Source: DASUPK01 sp963736685
GTDB taxonomy: Bacteria; Actinomycetota; Thermoleophilia; Solirubrobacterales; 70-9
Reading direction: 5' to 3'
DNA: 64,000 nt
Assembly: GCA_963736685.1 (NCBI GenBank)
Contig: CAVTPZ010000017.1
Span: 233,306 to 297,305, forward strand
Of this stretch, positions 44,120 through 52,726 are shown one piece after another (the first letter of the stretch is position 1; the number at the start of each line of letters is the position of its first letter). The position numbers were made by a program, and so were the translations under genes. Under the pieces are notes generated by a model. The model did no database searches. It was not told the origin of the DNA and saw only the letters and a program-made list of their open reading frames with translations.

Positions 44120-45363
44120 GGCATCGTGCCGCTGCCGGCCGCGAGACCGGGATCAGCCTCCTCACCCAGCTCGGGATCGGCCTCGATCCGCCGCTCGATC
44201 CATCTCGTCCCAAGTGTGTCGGTGGCACCGTGGATCAGGATCGAGGCGAGGATGACGAAGGCGGCCGCCTCGAAGATCGCGTTGCCCTGATGGACCCCCG
44301 AGTTCAGCACCAGCACGGCGAAGAGCATGCCGGCCACGCCCTTTGGCCCGAACCAGGCGATGAACGCTCGGTGCGGCTGGGGAAGATCGACCCTGATGAA
44401 GGCGAGGAAGATCGCCACGGGCCGGGCGATGAACAGCGCAAAGGCGATGAAGGCGACCAGCAGAGCGACGTCGCTGTGGTAGCCGGTGGTGACGATCAGC
44501 GCTCCGAAGGCGAAGAAGGTGAGCACCTGGAGGATCGAGCTCACGTTCTCGCTGAAGACAACGAAATCGTCCGCGATCGCCCGATCCGCCACACCGAGCG
44601 AGATGCCGCAGACGAACGCCGCGATCAGTCCGTTGCCGACCGTCACATCGGCGATCCCGTAGGCGAGCAGCCCCATCCCGAGCGCGTAGATCCCCTCGTA
44701 GCGCCGGACGATCCCGCCGCCCGGCAGGTGATGTGTGAGCCGCCCTGCGGCCTGTCCGAGGACGATGCCGACGAGCGCACCGAAGGCCGCCTCTCCCGCC
44801 AGCTTGGCGGCCTCCGTCCCGGCGTCTCCCCCGGGTGACGCGAGGATGATGAAGAAGAGCACGAAGGGGAGCGCGAGGCCGTCGTTCAGACCCGACTCGA
44901 GATTGAGTGCATGTCGCACCGAGGCCGGCACGCGCTGCGAGGTGACCACCGACGAGGTCACCACAGGGTCCGTGGCCGCGAGGACCGATCCGAGCAGGAA
45001 CGCCTCCGCCCAATCGAAGCTCGTGAAGATCAGCTTCGCCGCCACTGCCAGCAGGACCAGCGTGAGGGGCATGGCGATAACGAGCGCCCGGGCAACCGGC
45101 CCCCAGTGCACGACGAGCATCTCGCGGTCGACGAAGAGGCCGTCAGAGAGCAGGGTGACGATCAGGGCGAGCTCGAAGAGGTGGACCACCGCGTTGTCGC
45201 CCGGATGGACGTGGATCGCGCCGACCTCGGCGAGGATCAGCCCGGCGGTGACCGAGAGCACTGCGATCGAGAGCACCGTCCCGCGCATCAGGCCCGAGAG
45301 CGCCGCGGCGACCGCGAGCAGCCCTCCCGCGAACAGCATCGCGGTCCCGAAGCCGAGGTCCAT
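44116..45363 (-). CDS. CPA1-type Na+/H+ (cation:proton) antiporter
   Basis: 415 aa with about 12 hydrophobic segments. The ion-binding unwound helices are marked by LAATDPVV (about residue 129) and NLESGLNDGLALP (about 154), the Thr-Asp and Asn-Asp signatures of NhaP/CPA1 carriers. It exchanges Na+ or K+ for H+ across the membrane, supporting pH and salt balance. A cytosolic regulatory domain is missing; the protein ends shortly after the last helix. Confidence 0.92.
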   Translation of the reverse strand: MDLGFGTAMLFAGGLLAVAAALSGLMRGTVLSIAVLSVTAGLILAEVGAIHVHPGDNAVVHLFELALIVTLLSDGLFVDREMLVVHWGPVARALVIAMPLTLVLLAVAAKLIFTSFDWAEAFLLGSVLAATDPVVTSSVVTSQRVPASVRHALNLESGLNDGLALPFVLFFIILASPGGDAGTEAAKLAGEAAFGALVGIVLGQAAGRLTHHLPGGGIVRRYEGIYALGMGLLAYGIADVTVGNGLIAAFVCGISLGVADRAIADDFVVFSENVSSILQVLTFFAFGALIVTTGYHSDVALLVAFIAFALFIARPVAIFLAFIRVDLPQPHRAFIAWFGPKGVAGMLFAVLVLNSGVHQGNAIFEAAAFVILASILIHGATDTLGTRWIERRIEADPELGEEADPGLAAGSGTMP

Positions 45364-45396
45364 GCCGGGCTTATACAGAGAAGCGTGGCTGCGAAC

Positions 45397-46461
45397 TCAG
45401 CTCAGGCTCGCACCCGCCGGAACTCGCACCAGATCCCGCTGGTGAAGCAGCTCCGCGACCTGGACGGCGTTGGTCGCCGCGCCCTTGCGGAGGTTGTCGC
45501 CGACGACCCAGAGGTTGAGGCAGCGCTCGTGCGAGGGATCGCGGCGGATCCGGCCCACCAGGACCTCGTCGCGACCGGTCGCGGCGATCGGCAGCGGGTA
45601 GATCCCGGCGCCGGGATCGTCGAGCACGATCAGGCCGGGGAACTCGGAGAGCAGCTCGCGGCAGTCCTCCGGCGACAGGTCCCGCTCCGTCTGGACGTTG
45701 ACCGACTCCGAGTGCCCGGTCACCACTGGGACGCGCACGCAGGTCGCCGAGATGCCGACGTCCTCGGTGAGCCCGAGGATCTTGCGCGTCTCGGCCATCA
45801 CCTTGCGCTCCTCGGTCGTGTAGTCGTCGCCGTCCTTGAAGTTCTCCACCTGGGGCACCACGTTGAACGCCACCTGATGCGGATAGACCTGTGGCGGGCT
45901 GATCGCATCGCCATCGAGGACCGCCTGGGACTCGGCCCGCAGCTCCTCGATCGCCTTGCGGCCGGTGCCCGAGACCGACTGATAGGTGGAGACGATCAGG
46001 CGCTCGATCCCGGCTGCGTCCAGGATCGGCTTGAGAGCGACCATCAGCTGCATCGTCGTGCAGTTGGGGTTGGCGACGAGACCGTTGTGGCTCGCGACGG
46101 CGTCGTCGTTGACTCCGGCGACGACCAGCGGGACGTCCTCGTGCATCCGCCAGAAGCTCGTGTTGTCGACGACGACCGCTCCGGCGTCGATCCACTTCGG
46201 CGCCCACTCCGAGCTCACCTTGCCTCCCGCCGAGGAGAGCACCAGGTCGAGCCCCTGGATCGCGTCATCGGTCATCTCCAGGACCTCCAGGTCCGCGCCG
46301 GCGAACTTCACCTTGCTGCCGGCCGACCTCGCGGATGCGAGCGGAACCACCTCCCCAACCGGGAACCGGCGCTCCGCGAGCACCTGGAGGATGGTCGAGC
46401 CGACGGCGCCCGTGGCGCCTGCGACTCCGACTCGATAGTCGCCCTTCGAGCTCATGCCCAA
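45397..46461 (-). CDS. asd: Aspartate-semialdehyde dehydrogenase
   Basis: 354 aa, second step of the aspartate pathway (to lysine, threonine, methionine and diaminopimelate). NADP-binding VGVAGATGAVGSTILQVL, catalytic Cys in ANPNCTTMQLM (about residue 132), SYQSVSGTG and the late VVTGHSE histidine region (about 254). It lies 15 nt downstream of the aspartokinase gene, forming the usual lysC-asd operon. Confidence 0.96.
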   Translation of the reverse strand: MGMSSKGDYRVGVAGATGAVGSTILQVLAERRFPVGEVVPLASARSAGSKVKFAGADLEVLEMTDDAIQGLDLVLSSAGGKVSSEWAPKWIDAGAVVVDNTSFWRMHEDVPLVVAGVNDDAVASHNGLVANPNCTTMQLMVALKPILDAAGIERLIVSTYQSVSGTGRKAIEELRAESQAVLDGDAISPPQVYPHQVAFNVVPQVENFKDGDDYTTEERKVMAETRKILGLTEDVGISATCVRVPVVTGHSESVNVQTERDLSPEDCRELLSEFPGLIVLDDPGAGIYPLPIAATGRDEVLVGRIRRDPSHERCLNLWVVGDNLRKGAATNAVQVAELLHQRDLVRVPAGASLS

Positions 46462-46476
46462 AGGGTACGGATCAGT

Positions 46477-47766
46477 TCAGCCGCTGACGGTCGGGCGGTG
46501 CTCGCCGGTCGGATCCTCTTCGTGGATCGTGCCGGCCCCCAGCTCGAACGCGTCGTGGAGCGCCTCGACTGCCTGCGGCACCGAGTCGGACCGGATGACG
46601 CAGGAGATCTTGATCGGCGAGGTGGAGATCATCTCGATATTGATCTTGTTCTCGCCGAGGACGCGGAAGACCTTGGCGGCGACGCCCGGATGACTGCGCA
46701 TTCCCGCGCCGACGATCGAGACCTTTCCCATGTTCTGGTCGCTCTCGATGCCGATTTCGGAATCCTCGAGCCGGATGGCCTCCTCCGCCGCCTCTAGCTC
46801 ATCGGCCTCCACCGTGAACGAGAGGTCGGCGCCGCCGTCGTGGGAGACCGGCTCGTTCTGGATGATCATGTCGACGTTGATGTTCGCGTCGGCGAGCGCG
46901 CCGAAGATGCGGCCCGCGACTCCGGGCTCGTCCGGCACGCCGGTGAGCGTGACGCGGGCCTCGTCGGTCGAATGGGTGACTGCTGTTACTGAAGGCTGTT
47001 CCATGGTCTCCTCCTCGGAGACGACGAGGGTACCTGGGGCGTCCTTCGCCGAGCTTCGACAGTGGATCCGCACCCCGTGGTTGCGCCCGTACTCGACGGC
47101 CCGGAGCTGCAGGACGCGGGCGCCCGAGGAGGCCATCTCCAGCATCTCCTCGTAGGAGACGACGGGGAGCAATCGCGCGTCGGAGACGATCCTTGGATCG
47201 GCGGTGAAGACGCCGTCGACGTCCGTATAGATCTCGCAGACCTCTCCGCCGAGCGCCGCCGCCAGCGCGACGGCCGTCGTGTCGGAGCCGCCGCGGCCGA
47301 GCGTCGTGACATCCCGGCTGTCGGTCGAGACGCCCTGGAAGCCCGCGACCAGGACGATCGAGTCCTCCTCCAGCGCCTTGCGAATCCGGTCGGCGCGGAC
47401 GTCGATGATCCGCGCCTTGGTGTGGGATGAGTCGGTGACGATGCCCGCCTGCGAGCCGGTCAGCGAGATCGCACGGTGGCCGAGGTCGTTGATCGCCATC
47501 GCGCAGAGCGCGCAGGACTCACGCTCCCCGATCGAGAGCAGCATGTCCATCTCGCGCGGATCGGGCCGCGGAGAGATCTCCCGCGCGGCCTCCAGCAGCC
47601 GGTCGGTCGTCTTGCCCCGCGCCGAGAGGACAGCCACGACCGGGTGCCCGGCGTCGCGCGCGGCGACGATCCGCTTCGCGGCGCGCTTCAGCTCCTCGGT
47701 CCCCGCGACCGAGGTTCCGCCGAACTTCATCACCACGATGCCGTCTGTCTTCTGCGCGGTGGCCAT
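46477..47766 (-). CDS. lysC: Aspartokinase with likely internal beta-subunit start
   Basis: 429 aa from ATG 47766. Kinase domain: VVMKFGGTSVAGTEELK (about 11-27), TLGRGGSDTTAVALAAAL (about 167-184), YTDVDGVFTADPR. Two ACT domains follow (about 263-420; VTLTGVPDEPGVAG and VSIVGAGMRSHPG), the site of lysine/threonine feedback. At residue 255 an in-frame ATG (47004) is preceded by a GAGGAGG ribosome site (47010-47016), which would produce a separate ACT-only beta subunit of 175 aa (46477-47004), as known for alpha2beta2 aspartokinases of Corynebacterium and Bacillus. Confidence 0.95.
   Translation of the reverse strand: MATAQKTDGIVVMKFGGTSVAGTEELKRAAKRIVAARDAGHPVVAVLSARGKTTDRLLEAAREISPRPDPREMDMLLSIGERESCALCAMAINDLGHRAISLTGSQAGIVTDSSHTKARIIDVRADRIRKALEEDSIVLVAGFQGVSTDSRDVTTLGRGGSDTTAVALAAALGGEVCEIYTDVDGVFTADPRIVSDARLLPVVSYEEMLEMASSGARVLQLRAVEYGRNHGVRIHCRSSAKDAPGTLVVSEEETMEQPSVTAVTHSTDEARVTLTGVPDEPGVAGRIFGALADANINVDMIIQNEPVSHDGGADLSFTVEADELEAAEEAIRLEDSEIGIESDQNMGKVSIVGAGMRSHPGVAAKVFRVLGENKINIEMISTSPIKISCVIRSDSVPQAVEALHDAFELGAGTIHEEDPTGEHRPTVSG
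47010..47016 (-). promoter_or_regulatory. Internal ribosome-binding site for an aspartokinase beta subunit
   Basis: GAGGAGG on the minus strand, 5 nt before the in-frame ATG at 47004, within the aspartokinase coding sequence and at the catalytic/ACT domain boundary. Confidence 0.65.
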
Positions 47767-47790
47767 GCCCCGAGCATAGGCGAGGACAGC

Positions 47791-48070
47791 GCGCAGCCGA
47801 TCGGGGCGTTCACGGTGGTGATGCTCTCCTTCGTCTCGGGGATCTTCATCGCGCTCGACTCGCTCCCGAGCTTCCTGCAGGAGGTCGGGCGGCTGTTCCC
47901 GCTCTACCACATCGCCCAGGGCCTCCAGTCGACGGTCGCGGAGAATCCGAGCGGCATCGGCCTCTCCGGCAGCGACGCGGCCGCGCTCATCATCTGGGGC
48001 CCTCGCCGGCATCTGGATCGCAACGCGGCGGTTCAAGTGGGAGCCGCAGGGCCGCGCCGCCGAAGCGTGA
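47791..48070 (+). pseudogene. ABC-2 type transporter permease, C-terminal remnant
   Basis: Reads GAFTVVMLSFVSGIFIALDS, then FLQEVGRLFPLYHIAQGLQS and, after a one-base frameshift near 48000, LAGIWIATRRFKWEPQGRAA and a stop at 48068-48070. This is the last transmembrane pair and the tail of an ABC-2 permease. The N-terminal two thirds are absent; the remnant begins directly at the aspartokinase 5' end, so an upstream deletion probably removed the rest. Confidence 0.7.
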
Positions 48071-48123
48071 GCGAGCGACTCCTCGTCCCAAGCAGCAGCT
48101 CAGTTCGGGACCGTGCGGATTGG

Positions 48124-48182
48124 CTGTTGCCTGGCAACAGTATTCGGTCGACCGTCCTGCCTAGGGGTCGTGTGACGACCCC
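48124..48182. repeat. Cluster of perfect palindromes after the permease remnant
   Basis: CTGTTGCC-T-GGCAACAG (48124-48140), CGGTCGACCG (48145-48154) and GGGGTCGT-GTG-ACGACCCC (48164-48182), all perfect, within 59 bp. No T-run follows. The roughly 380 bases from 48071 to 48454 are lower in GC than the neighbours and hold no certain gene. Confidence 0.6.
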
Positions 48183-48218
48183 AGATCAGGACAGTTCGCC
48201 GCGAACTAGGGTCGCTCT

Positions 48219-48455
48219 GTGCTGAGGACCCGCGACTTAGTGATCATCGGCTTGCTCTATGCGGCGGTTGTCGCGCTCGACCTCATCGAAGGGGATAGCG
48301 CTCCAAGATCGCTCCTCTTGGGTGTCATTCCCGTCGGTCTATTTTCTCATGGTCCGATGGGTGGTTCTGAGATGGGTCGCCCGAAAACAGAGATGACCCT
48401 TGCGTGGCCGACGTCACACACGCTGATATATCGGATTGATATATCTGTGGCGTAA
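48219..48455 (+). CDS. Doubtful small membrane protein
   Basis: An open frame of 78 codons with an initial hydrophobic stretch (LVIIGLLYAAVVALDLI, SLLLGVIPVGLF), then no further pattern. Its end overlaps the padR start and covers the padR operator. The GC content is lower than average and there is no clear ribosome site. It may be a fragment of a lost membrane gene or chance. Confidence 0.25.
   Translation: MLRTRDLVIIGLLYAAVVALDLIEGDSAPRSLLLGVIPVGLFSHGPMGGSEMGRPKTEMTLAWPTSHTLIYRIDISVA
48425..48445. promoter_or_regulatory. Putative PadR operator
   Basis: GATATATC occurs twice (48425-48432 and 48438-48445) with GGATT between; each half is itself palindromic. The second copy ends 9 nt before the padR ATG, so it is well placed for autorepression of padR-mmpL. 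Confidence 0.55.
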
Positions 48456-49036
48456 TGGAACTGAGCGCCACCGGCAAGGTCATTCTGGGAATGCTGGCCG
48501 CCAAGCCGCGGACCGGCTACGAGATCAAGCAGCTGGTCGACAACTCGGCCCGCTTCTTCTGGGCGGCGAGCTACGGGCAGATCTATCCGGAGCTCAAGAA
48601 GCTCGAGAAGGAGGGACTGATCACCGGCGATGACTCCTCACAGGGGGCTCGCCAGCGAACGACGTTCAAGCTGACCGCCGCCGGCAGGCGCGCGGCGCGC
48701 GCCTGGATGGCCCAGCCTCCGGAGATCCTGGAGACCCGGGACGAGGGCCTGCTGAAAATGTTCTTCGCCGGCTCCATCGAGCCGGAGCGGGCCGCGGATA
48801 TCGCCCGCGAGCGGGCTGCCATCTCCCGTCAGAAGGCGGACGAGCTGCGCGCGATCTGGGAGACGATTGATCAGAAGGGCGAGCCGGACGGGCCCACTGC
48901 CAAGCCGGACCTCGGCTCGCTGACGGTGCTCCGTTACGGCATCGAGATGAGTGAATGGACGGCGGAGTTCTTCGAACGCGCCGCCGAGGATCTGGAACGC
49001 TTGAAATCCGGTGCGGTTGCCACCGGGAGGAGGTAG
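48455..49036 (+). CDS. PadR family transcriptional regulator
   Basis: 193 aa. The N-terminal winged helix is typical of PadR (GMLAAKPRTGYEIKQLV, then WAASYGQIYPELKKLEKEGL, residues about 9-50), followed by a C-terminal helical dimerisation domain (Vir_C-like; FFAGSIEPERAADIARERAA). It lies 3 nt upstream of an MMPL exporter gene and probably represses the pair in response to the exporter's substrate. Confidence 0.92.
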   Translation: MELSATGKVILGMLAAKPRTGYEIKQLVDNSARFFWAASYGQIYPELKKLEKEGLITGDDSSQGARQRTTFKLTAAGRRAARAWMAQPPEILETRDEGLLKMFFAGSIEPERAADIARERAAISRQKADELRAIWETIDQKGEPDGPTAKPDLGSLTVLRYGIEMSEWTAEFFERAAEDLERLKSGAVATGRR

Positions 49037-49039
49037 GAA

Positions 49040-51190
49040 ATGTTCACCGGACTCGCATCGCTCGCACAGCGTCACGCCAAGCGGACCGTGATCTTCGCGG
49101 CGGTGTTCTTCGTCGTCGCCGGCGCGCTGGGTGGTGGCGTCGCGAGCAAGCTCGCGCCGTACGGGGACGACGACCCGTCGACCGAGAGCGTCAAGGCGAG
49201 CGACAAGCTGAAGGCGGACGGATACCGCGATCCGAACCTGATCGTCCTCATCCAGAACACCTCTCCGACGACGCCCACGGGACAACACAGGATCCGTGGG
49301 ATCGAGGAGGGGCTGCGGGCGAACCCCGACGTCGCCCAGGTCACCGGCTATCTCGACACCGCGAGCAATGACTTCATAGGCGGAACGGGGGATGCGACCT
49401 ATCTCGCCGTCAGCCTGAAGGCGACCGATGACAAGGAGCAGCAGGACGCCGCCAAGCGGATCGCCGACGGGCTTCAGGATCAACCGGGCGTATCGGTGGG
49501 CGGCATCGCGCTCGCCCAGGAACAGGTCAACAAGCAGGTGGAGAAGGACCTGCGGATGGCCGAGATACTCGCCTTCCCCATCCTCTTCCTGCTTTCGCTG
49601 CTCTTCTTTCGGAGCGCCGTGGCCGCCCTTCTTCCCCTGCTGATCGGCGGGTTGGCGATCGTCGGCACCTTCCTCCTGCTGCGTCTCGCGAACGAGGCCG
49701 TCTCCGTCTCCGTCTTCGCCATCAACCTGACGACCGGGCTCGGCCTCGGATTGGCCATCGACTACAGCCTCTTCGTCGTCTCCCGCTACCGGGAGGAGAT
49801 CGCGAAGGTCGGCCCGGGATCCGAGGCGATGAGGCGAACTCTCAACACCGCGGGCCGAACGGTCCTGTTCTCATCGATCACCGTCGCCGTCGCGCTTGCC
49901 TCGCTCACCGTCTTCCCGCAGCGCTTCCTCTACTCGATGGGGCTCGGCGGGGCACTCGTCGCGCTCCTGGCGTCATTCATCTCGCTGACGGTCCTGCCGG
50001 CGGTGCTGGCGCTCCTCGGCAACCGCGTCAACGCCGGGGCGCCCAAGTTCCTGCAGCGACGCGCCGAGCGGGATGCCACCGAGACGGAATCGGGCTTCTG
50101 GTACCGGCTGTCGCGCTTCGTCATGCGCCGGCCGATCCCGATCGCGACCCTCACCGCGCTCCTCCTGCTGGTGCTCGGGATCCCCTTCTATTCGCTCAAG
50201 TTCACCTCCGTCGACGCCCAGGTGCTTCCGCAGAGCGCGAGCGCACGGCAGGTGGACAACGTGATGCGGGCCCAGTTCCCGCCGTTCCACGACACGCCGC
50301 ACATCCTGCTGGTGGAGCACGCGACACCGGCGGCCCTCAACACGATCGAGCGGGACGTCGCCAGTGTGAAGGGAATCGCCGAGGTCCAGCCGCCGCAGCG
50401 CTTCGCCGACGGAGACGCCGTGATCACCGCGTATTCCACTGAGAGCTACATCTCGGACACGAGTCGCAATGCAGTCAAGGCGATCCGCGACCTGCCGGTA
50501 CCCGCGGGATCCCAGCTGCTCGTCGCGGGCGCGCCCGCTCACTTCGTCGACCTGCAGCAGAGCCTCAGGTCCCACGCGCCCGTCGCGCTCGCGATCGTGA
50601 TCGTGGCGACCCTGATCGTCCTCTTCCTGATGACCGGCTCGGTCGTCCTCCCGGTCAAGCAGCTGCTGATGAACGTCCTCAACCTGAGTGCGGTCTTCGG
50701 GATTCTGGTGTTCATCTTCCAGGACGGTCGGCTCGAGGGCCTGCTCGACTACCGCAGCCAGGGAGCGCTCGAACAGACGATGCCGATCCTGTTGTTCGCT
50801 GTCGTCTTCGGCCTCTCGACCGACTACGGCGTCTTCCTGCTCTCGCGGATCAAGGAGGCCCGTGACAACGGCGCGAGCGACTCGGAGTGCGTGGCGATCG
50901 GCCTGGAGCGCACGGGCCGGATCGTCACCGCAGCAGCGGTGCTGTTTGCGATCGCAATCGGCGCGTTCGCGACCTCGCAGATCATCTTCATCAAGGAGAA
51001 CGGGGTCGGCACCGCTCTGGCGGTCCTCATCGACGCCAGCCTGATCCGCGCGCTGCTCGTGCCCTCGCTGATGGCGCTGCTCGGGCGTTGGAACTGGTGG
51101 GCGCCGCGGCCCCTGCGCCGCCTGCACCACCGCTTCGGGCTGAGCGATACCGACTACGGCGCGGCGGCTCCCGCCTCACCCTCGCCGTAA
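49040..51190 (+). CDS. MMPL/RND family exporter
   Basis: 716 aa with about 12 membrane helices in two repeats, each preceded by a large extracytoplasmic loop. The characteristic segments are GLGLGLAIDYSLFVVSRYREE (about 232-250, split) and VVFGLSTDYGVFLLSRIKEA (about 588-607), where the Asp-Tyr pairs form the proton relay. The family exports lipids or drugs using the proton gradient. Co-transcribed with PadR. Confidence 0.93.
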   Translation: MFTGLASLAQRHAKRTVIFAAVFFVVAGALGGGVASKLAPYGDDDPSTESVKASDKLKADGYRDPNLIVLIQNTSPTTPTGQHRIRGIEEGLRANPDVAQVTGYLDTASNDFIGGTGDATYLAVSLKATDDKEQQDAAKRIADGLQDQPGVSVGGIALAQEQVNKQVEKDLRMAEILAFPILFLLSLLFFRSAVAALLPLLIGGLAIVGTFLLLRLANEAVSVSVFAINLTTGLGLGLAIDYSLFVVSRYREEIAKVGPGSEAMRRTLNTAGRTVLFSSITVAVALASLTVFPQRFLYSMGLGGALVALLASFISLTVLPAVLALLGNRVNAGAPKFLQRRAERDATETESGFWYRLSRFVMRRPIPIATLTALLLLVLGIPFYSLKFTSVDAQVLPQSASARQVDNVMRAQFPPFHDTPHILLVEHATPAALNTIERDVASVKGIAEVQPPQRFADGDAVITAYSTESYISDTSRNAVKAIRDLPVPAGSQLLVAGAPAHFVDLQQSLRSHAPVALAIVIVATLIVLFLMTGSVVLPVKQLLMNVLNLSAVFGILVFIFQDGRLEGLLDYRSQGALEQTMPILLFAVVFGLSTDYGVFLLSRIKEARDNGASDSECVAIGLERTGRIVTAAAVLFAIAIGAFATSQIIFIKENGVGTALAVLIDASLIRALLVPSLMALLGRWNWWAPRPLRRLHHRFGLSDTDYGAAAPASPSP

Positions 51191-51235
51191 GGGGCCGTGC
51201 AGGTCGCGGCGAGGGCCGCGGCTATGCTGCCCACC

Positions 51236-51469
51236 GTGACCATTGCCTCAGCAATCTTCCTGATCGCGATCGGCGCAATCCTGCGCTACGCGATCAACGT
51301 CCACTCGGACGTGGTCAACATCCAGACCGTCGGCCTGATCCTGATGATCGCCGGCGGCGCCGGACTGGCGCTGTCGTTGCTCTACGAGCTCGTCCAGCAG
51401 GGCGGCAGCCCCAAGGACGAGGACCCACAGCGGCGGGGCGGGTACGACGACCCGACCCGCCGCATGTAG
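51236..51469 (+). CDS. Small two-helix membrane protein (DUF6458-like)
   Basis: 77 aa from GTG 51236 (an in-frame ATG lies at 51224). Two membrane helices (IASAIFLIAIGAILRYAI and VGLILMIAGGAGLALSLLY) joined by a short loop, then a hydrophilic tail. The pattern resembles DUF6458, small actinobacterial membrane proteins of unknown function. It lies 45 nt after the exporter. Confidence 0.6.
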   Translation: MTIASAIFLIAIGAILRYAINVHSDVVNIQTVGLILMIAGGAGLALSLLYELVQQGGSPKDEDPQRRGGYDDPTRRM

Positions 51470-51473
51470 GCAG

Positions 51474-52046
51474 CTAAGGAACCGGACAGGGGGCGAATCC
51501 GTTTGGTGCCGTCGGCGGTGGCGGACCGTTGTACTTGGCCGCATATCCGTCGTCGTGGCTGGATTGCGTATCCGTGTGGTGGACCCCGTCGGCCGTCACG
51601 TAGTCGATGCTGTACGTGGACCCGTCGGTTCCCCCTCCTTGCTTACAGACACCGAACGCGAAAGCGCGGTGCTGACCGAAGTCCAGGTCCGTGAACGTCT
51701 CAGTCCCGGTGCTACCAACCGAGTTCGCTGAGAACGAGGTGCTCGCGATCGGATCTGAACCGGCCCTACCCGTGCTGCCGTTGGGATCGAAGGCGTAGAG
51801 GTTGTAGTCCGTCGAGTCGCCGCCTCCCGACCAGGTGAGCGTCGCGCGCACCATCGATACCGGAGCGGTCTTCTTCTTCTTGCACTTCTTCTTCTTGGCG
51901 GAGCTCGCCTTCTTCTTCTTGCACTTCTTCTTGGCCGCGATGGCATGGCCGCCGGAAGCACTCGCGCTCCCGCCGACGGTCGCGGTGATCATGAAAGCCG
52001 CCAACGCCACGAGCGCCAACAGCACCAACCCCTTGTTCTTTCTCAT
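51474..52046 (-). CDS. Secreted RATLTWS-family protein, copy 1 (with KKCKK linker)
   Basis: 190 aa. A signal peptide (GLVLLALVALAAFMITATVG, about residues 5-24), a Lys/Cys linker (AAKKKCKKKKASSAKKKKCK, about 37-56), then the domain RATLTWSGGGDSTDYNLYAF ... STGTETFTDLDFG ... FAFGVC ... DYVTADGVHHTDTQSS and a final C-P. It shares these motifs with the genes at 52118 and 53362. The domain looks like a secreted beta-sandwich with a disulfide between FGVC and the C-terminal Cys. The function is unknown. Confidence 0.8.
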   Translation of the reverse strand: MRKNKGLVLLALVALAAFMITATVGGSASASGGHAIAAKKKCKKKKASSAKKKKCKKKKTAPVSMVRATLTWSGGGDSTDYNLYAFDPNGSTGRAGSDPIASTSFSANSVGSTGTETFTDLDFGQHRAFAFGVCKQGGGTDGSTYSIDYVTADGVHHTDTQSSHDDGYAAKYNGPPPPTAPNGFAPCPVP

Positions 52047-52117
52047 CTTGATTCCCCTCTCCGGCTGTTTCCGGGTTTCCCGGGCGAGCCTACTACCGGT
52101 GAAGCGTCCCGTGGTAC

Positions 52118-52669
52118 TCAGTTCGGGCAGTAGCCCGAGGGGATCGGAGCCCCACCGGGATAGTCGTAGTGGAAGCTGCTCCCGGGGTTCTGGGAGTCGC
52201 CATGAACGACGCCGTCGGCCGTCACATAGGTGATCGTGAACGGTGTGTGGACCGATCCGCCGACCGTGTAACAGACGCCGAAGCTGAGGTCCCGTGCGGC
52301 CTGCGGAGTGAACAGGCTGTCCGTGAACGTCTCGCTTCCCGCGGGTCCCGAGAAATCCGGCGTGATCGAGGTGAGCGGGATCGTGTTGGATCCGTTTCCG
52401 GCGCGATTGCCGTCCGCGTCGAACACGAACAGGTCCATGTCGACGTCATCGGCGCCGCCGTCCGACCAGGTCAGCGTCGCGCGGATCACGGGCGATCGCC
52501 GAGCATCCGCCTTCCTCTTCTTGCACTTCTTCTTGGCGGCGTGCTTCTTCTTGCAGCGCTTCGCGGACTTCGAGGCTCCGGGCGCGGCTGTCGCGGTTCC
52601 AGCGATCGTGATCGCCAGGGCGAGCGCCGCAACGATGCAGGCAGCGAAAATCCCCTTCTTCCCTCTCAT
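52118..52669 (-). CDS. Secreted RATLTWS-family protein, copy 2 (with KKCKK linker)
   Basis: 183 aa. Signal peptide (IFAACIVAALALAITIAGTA), linker SAKRCKKKHAAKKKCKKRKA (about 33-52), then RATLTWSDGG...DVDMDLFVFD ... GSETFTDSLF ... LSFGVCYTV ... TYVTADGVVHGDSQNPG and a C-terminal YCPN. The DVDMDLFVFDADGN stretch is Asp-rich and could bind Ca2+ (inference). It lies 57 nt downstream of recR on the same strand. Confidence 0.8.
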   Translation of the reverse strand: MRGKKGIFAACIVAALALAITIAGTATAAPGASKSAKRCKKKHAAKKKCKKRKADARRSPVIRATLTWSDGGADDVDMDLFVFDADGNRAGNGSNTIPLTSITPDFSGPAGSETFTDSLFTPQAARDLSFGVCYTVGGSVHTPFTITYVTADGVVHGDSQNPGSSFHYDYPGGAPIPSGYCPN

Positions 52670-52726
52670 TGTGTTGCCCCCTGATTCAGTCAGATGGTGG
52701 TCAGTACCACCTGAATACGGGGCTTC

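Noticed and set aside
44911..46797. A 628-codon plus-strand frame opposite the antiporter and asd
   Set aside because: Antisense of two recognised genes, with no motifs of its own.
48164..48182. The GGGGTCGT hairpin as a rho-independent terminator
   Set aside because: No T-run follows and no intact gene ends just before it; left as an unexplained palindrome.
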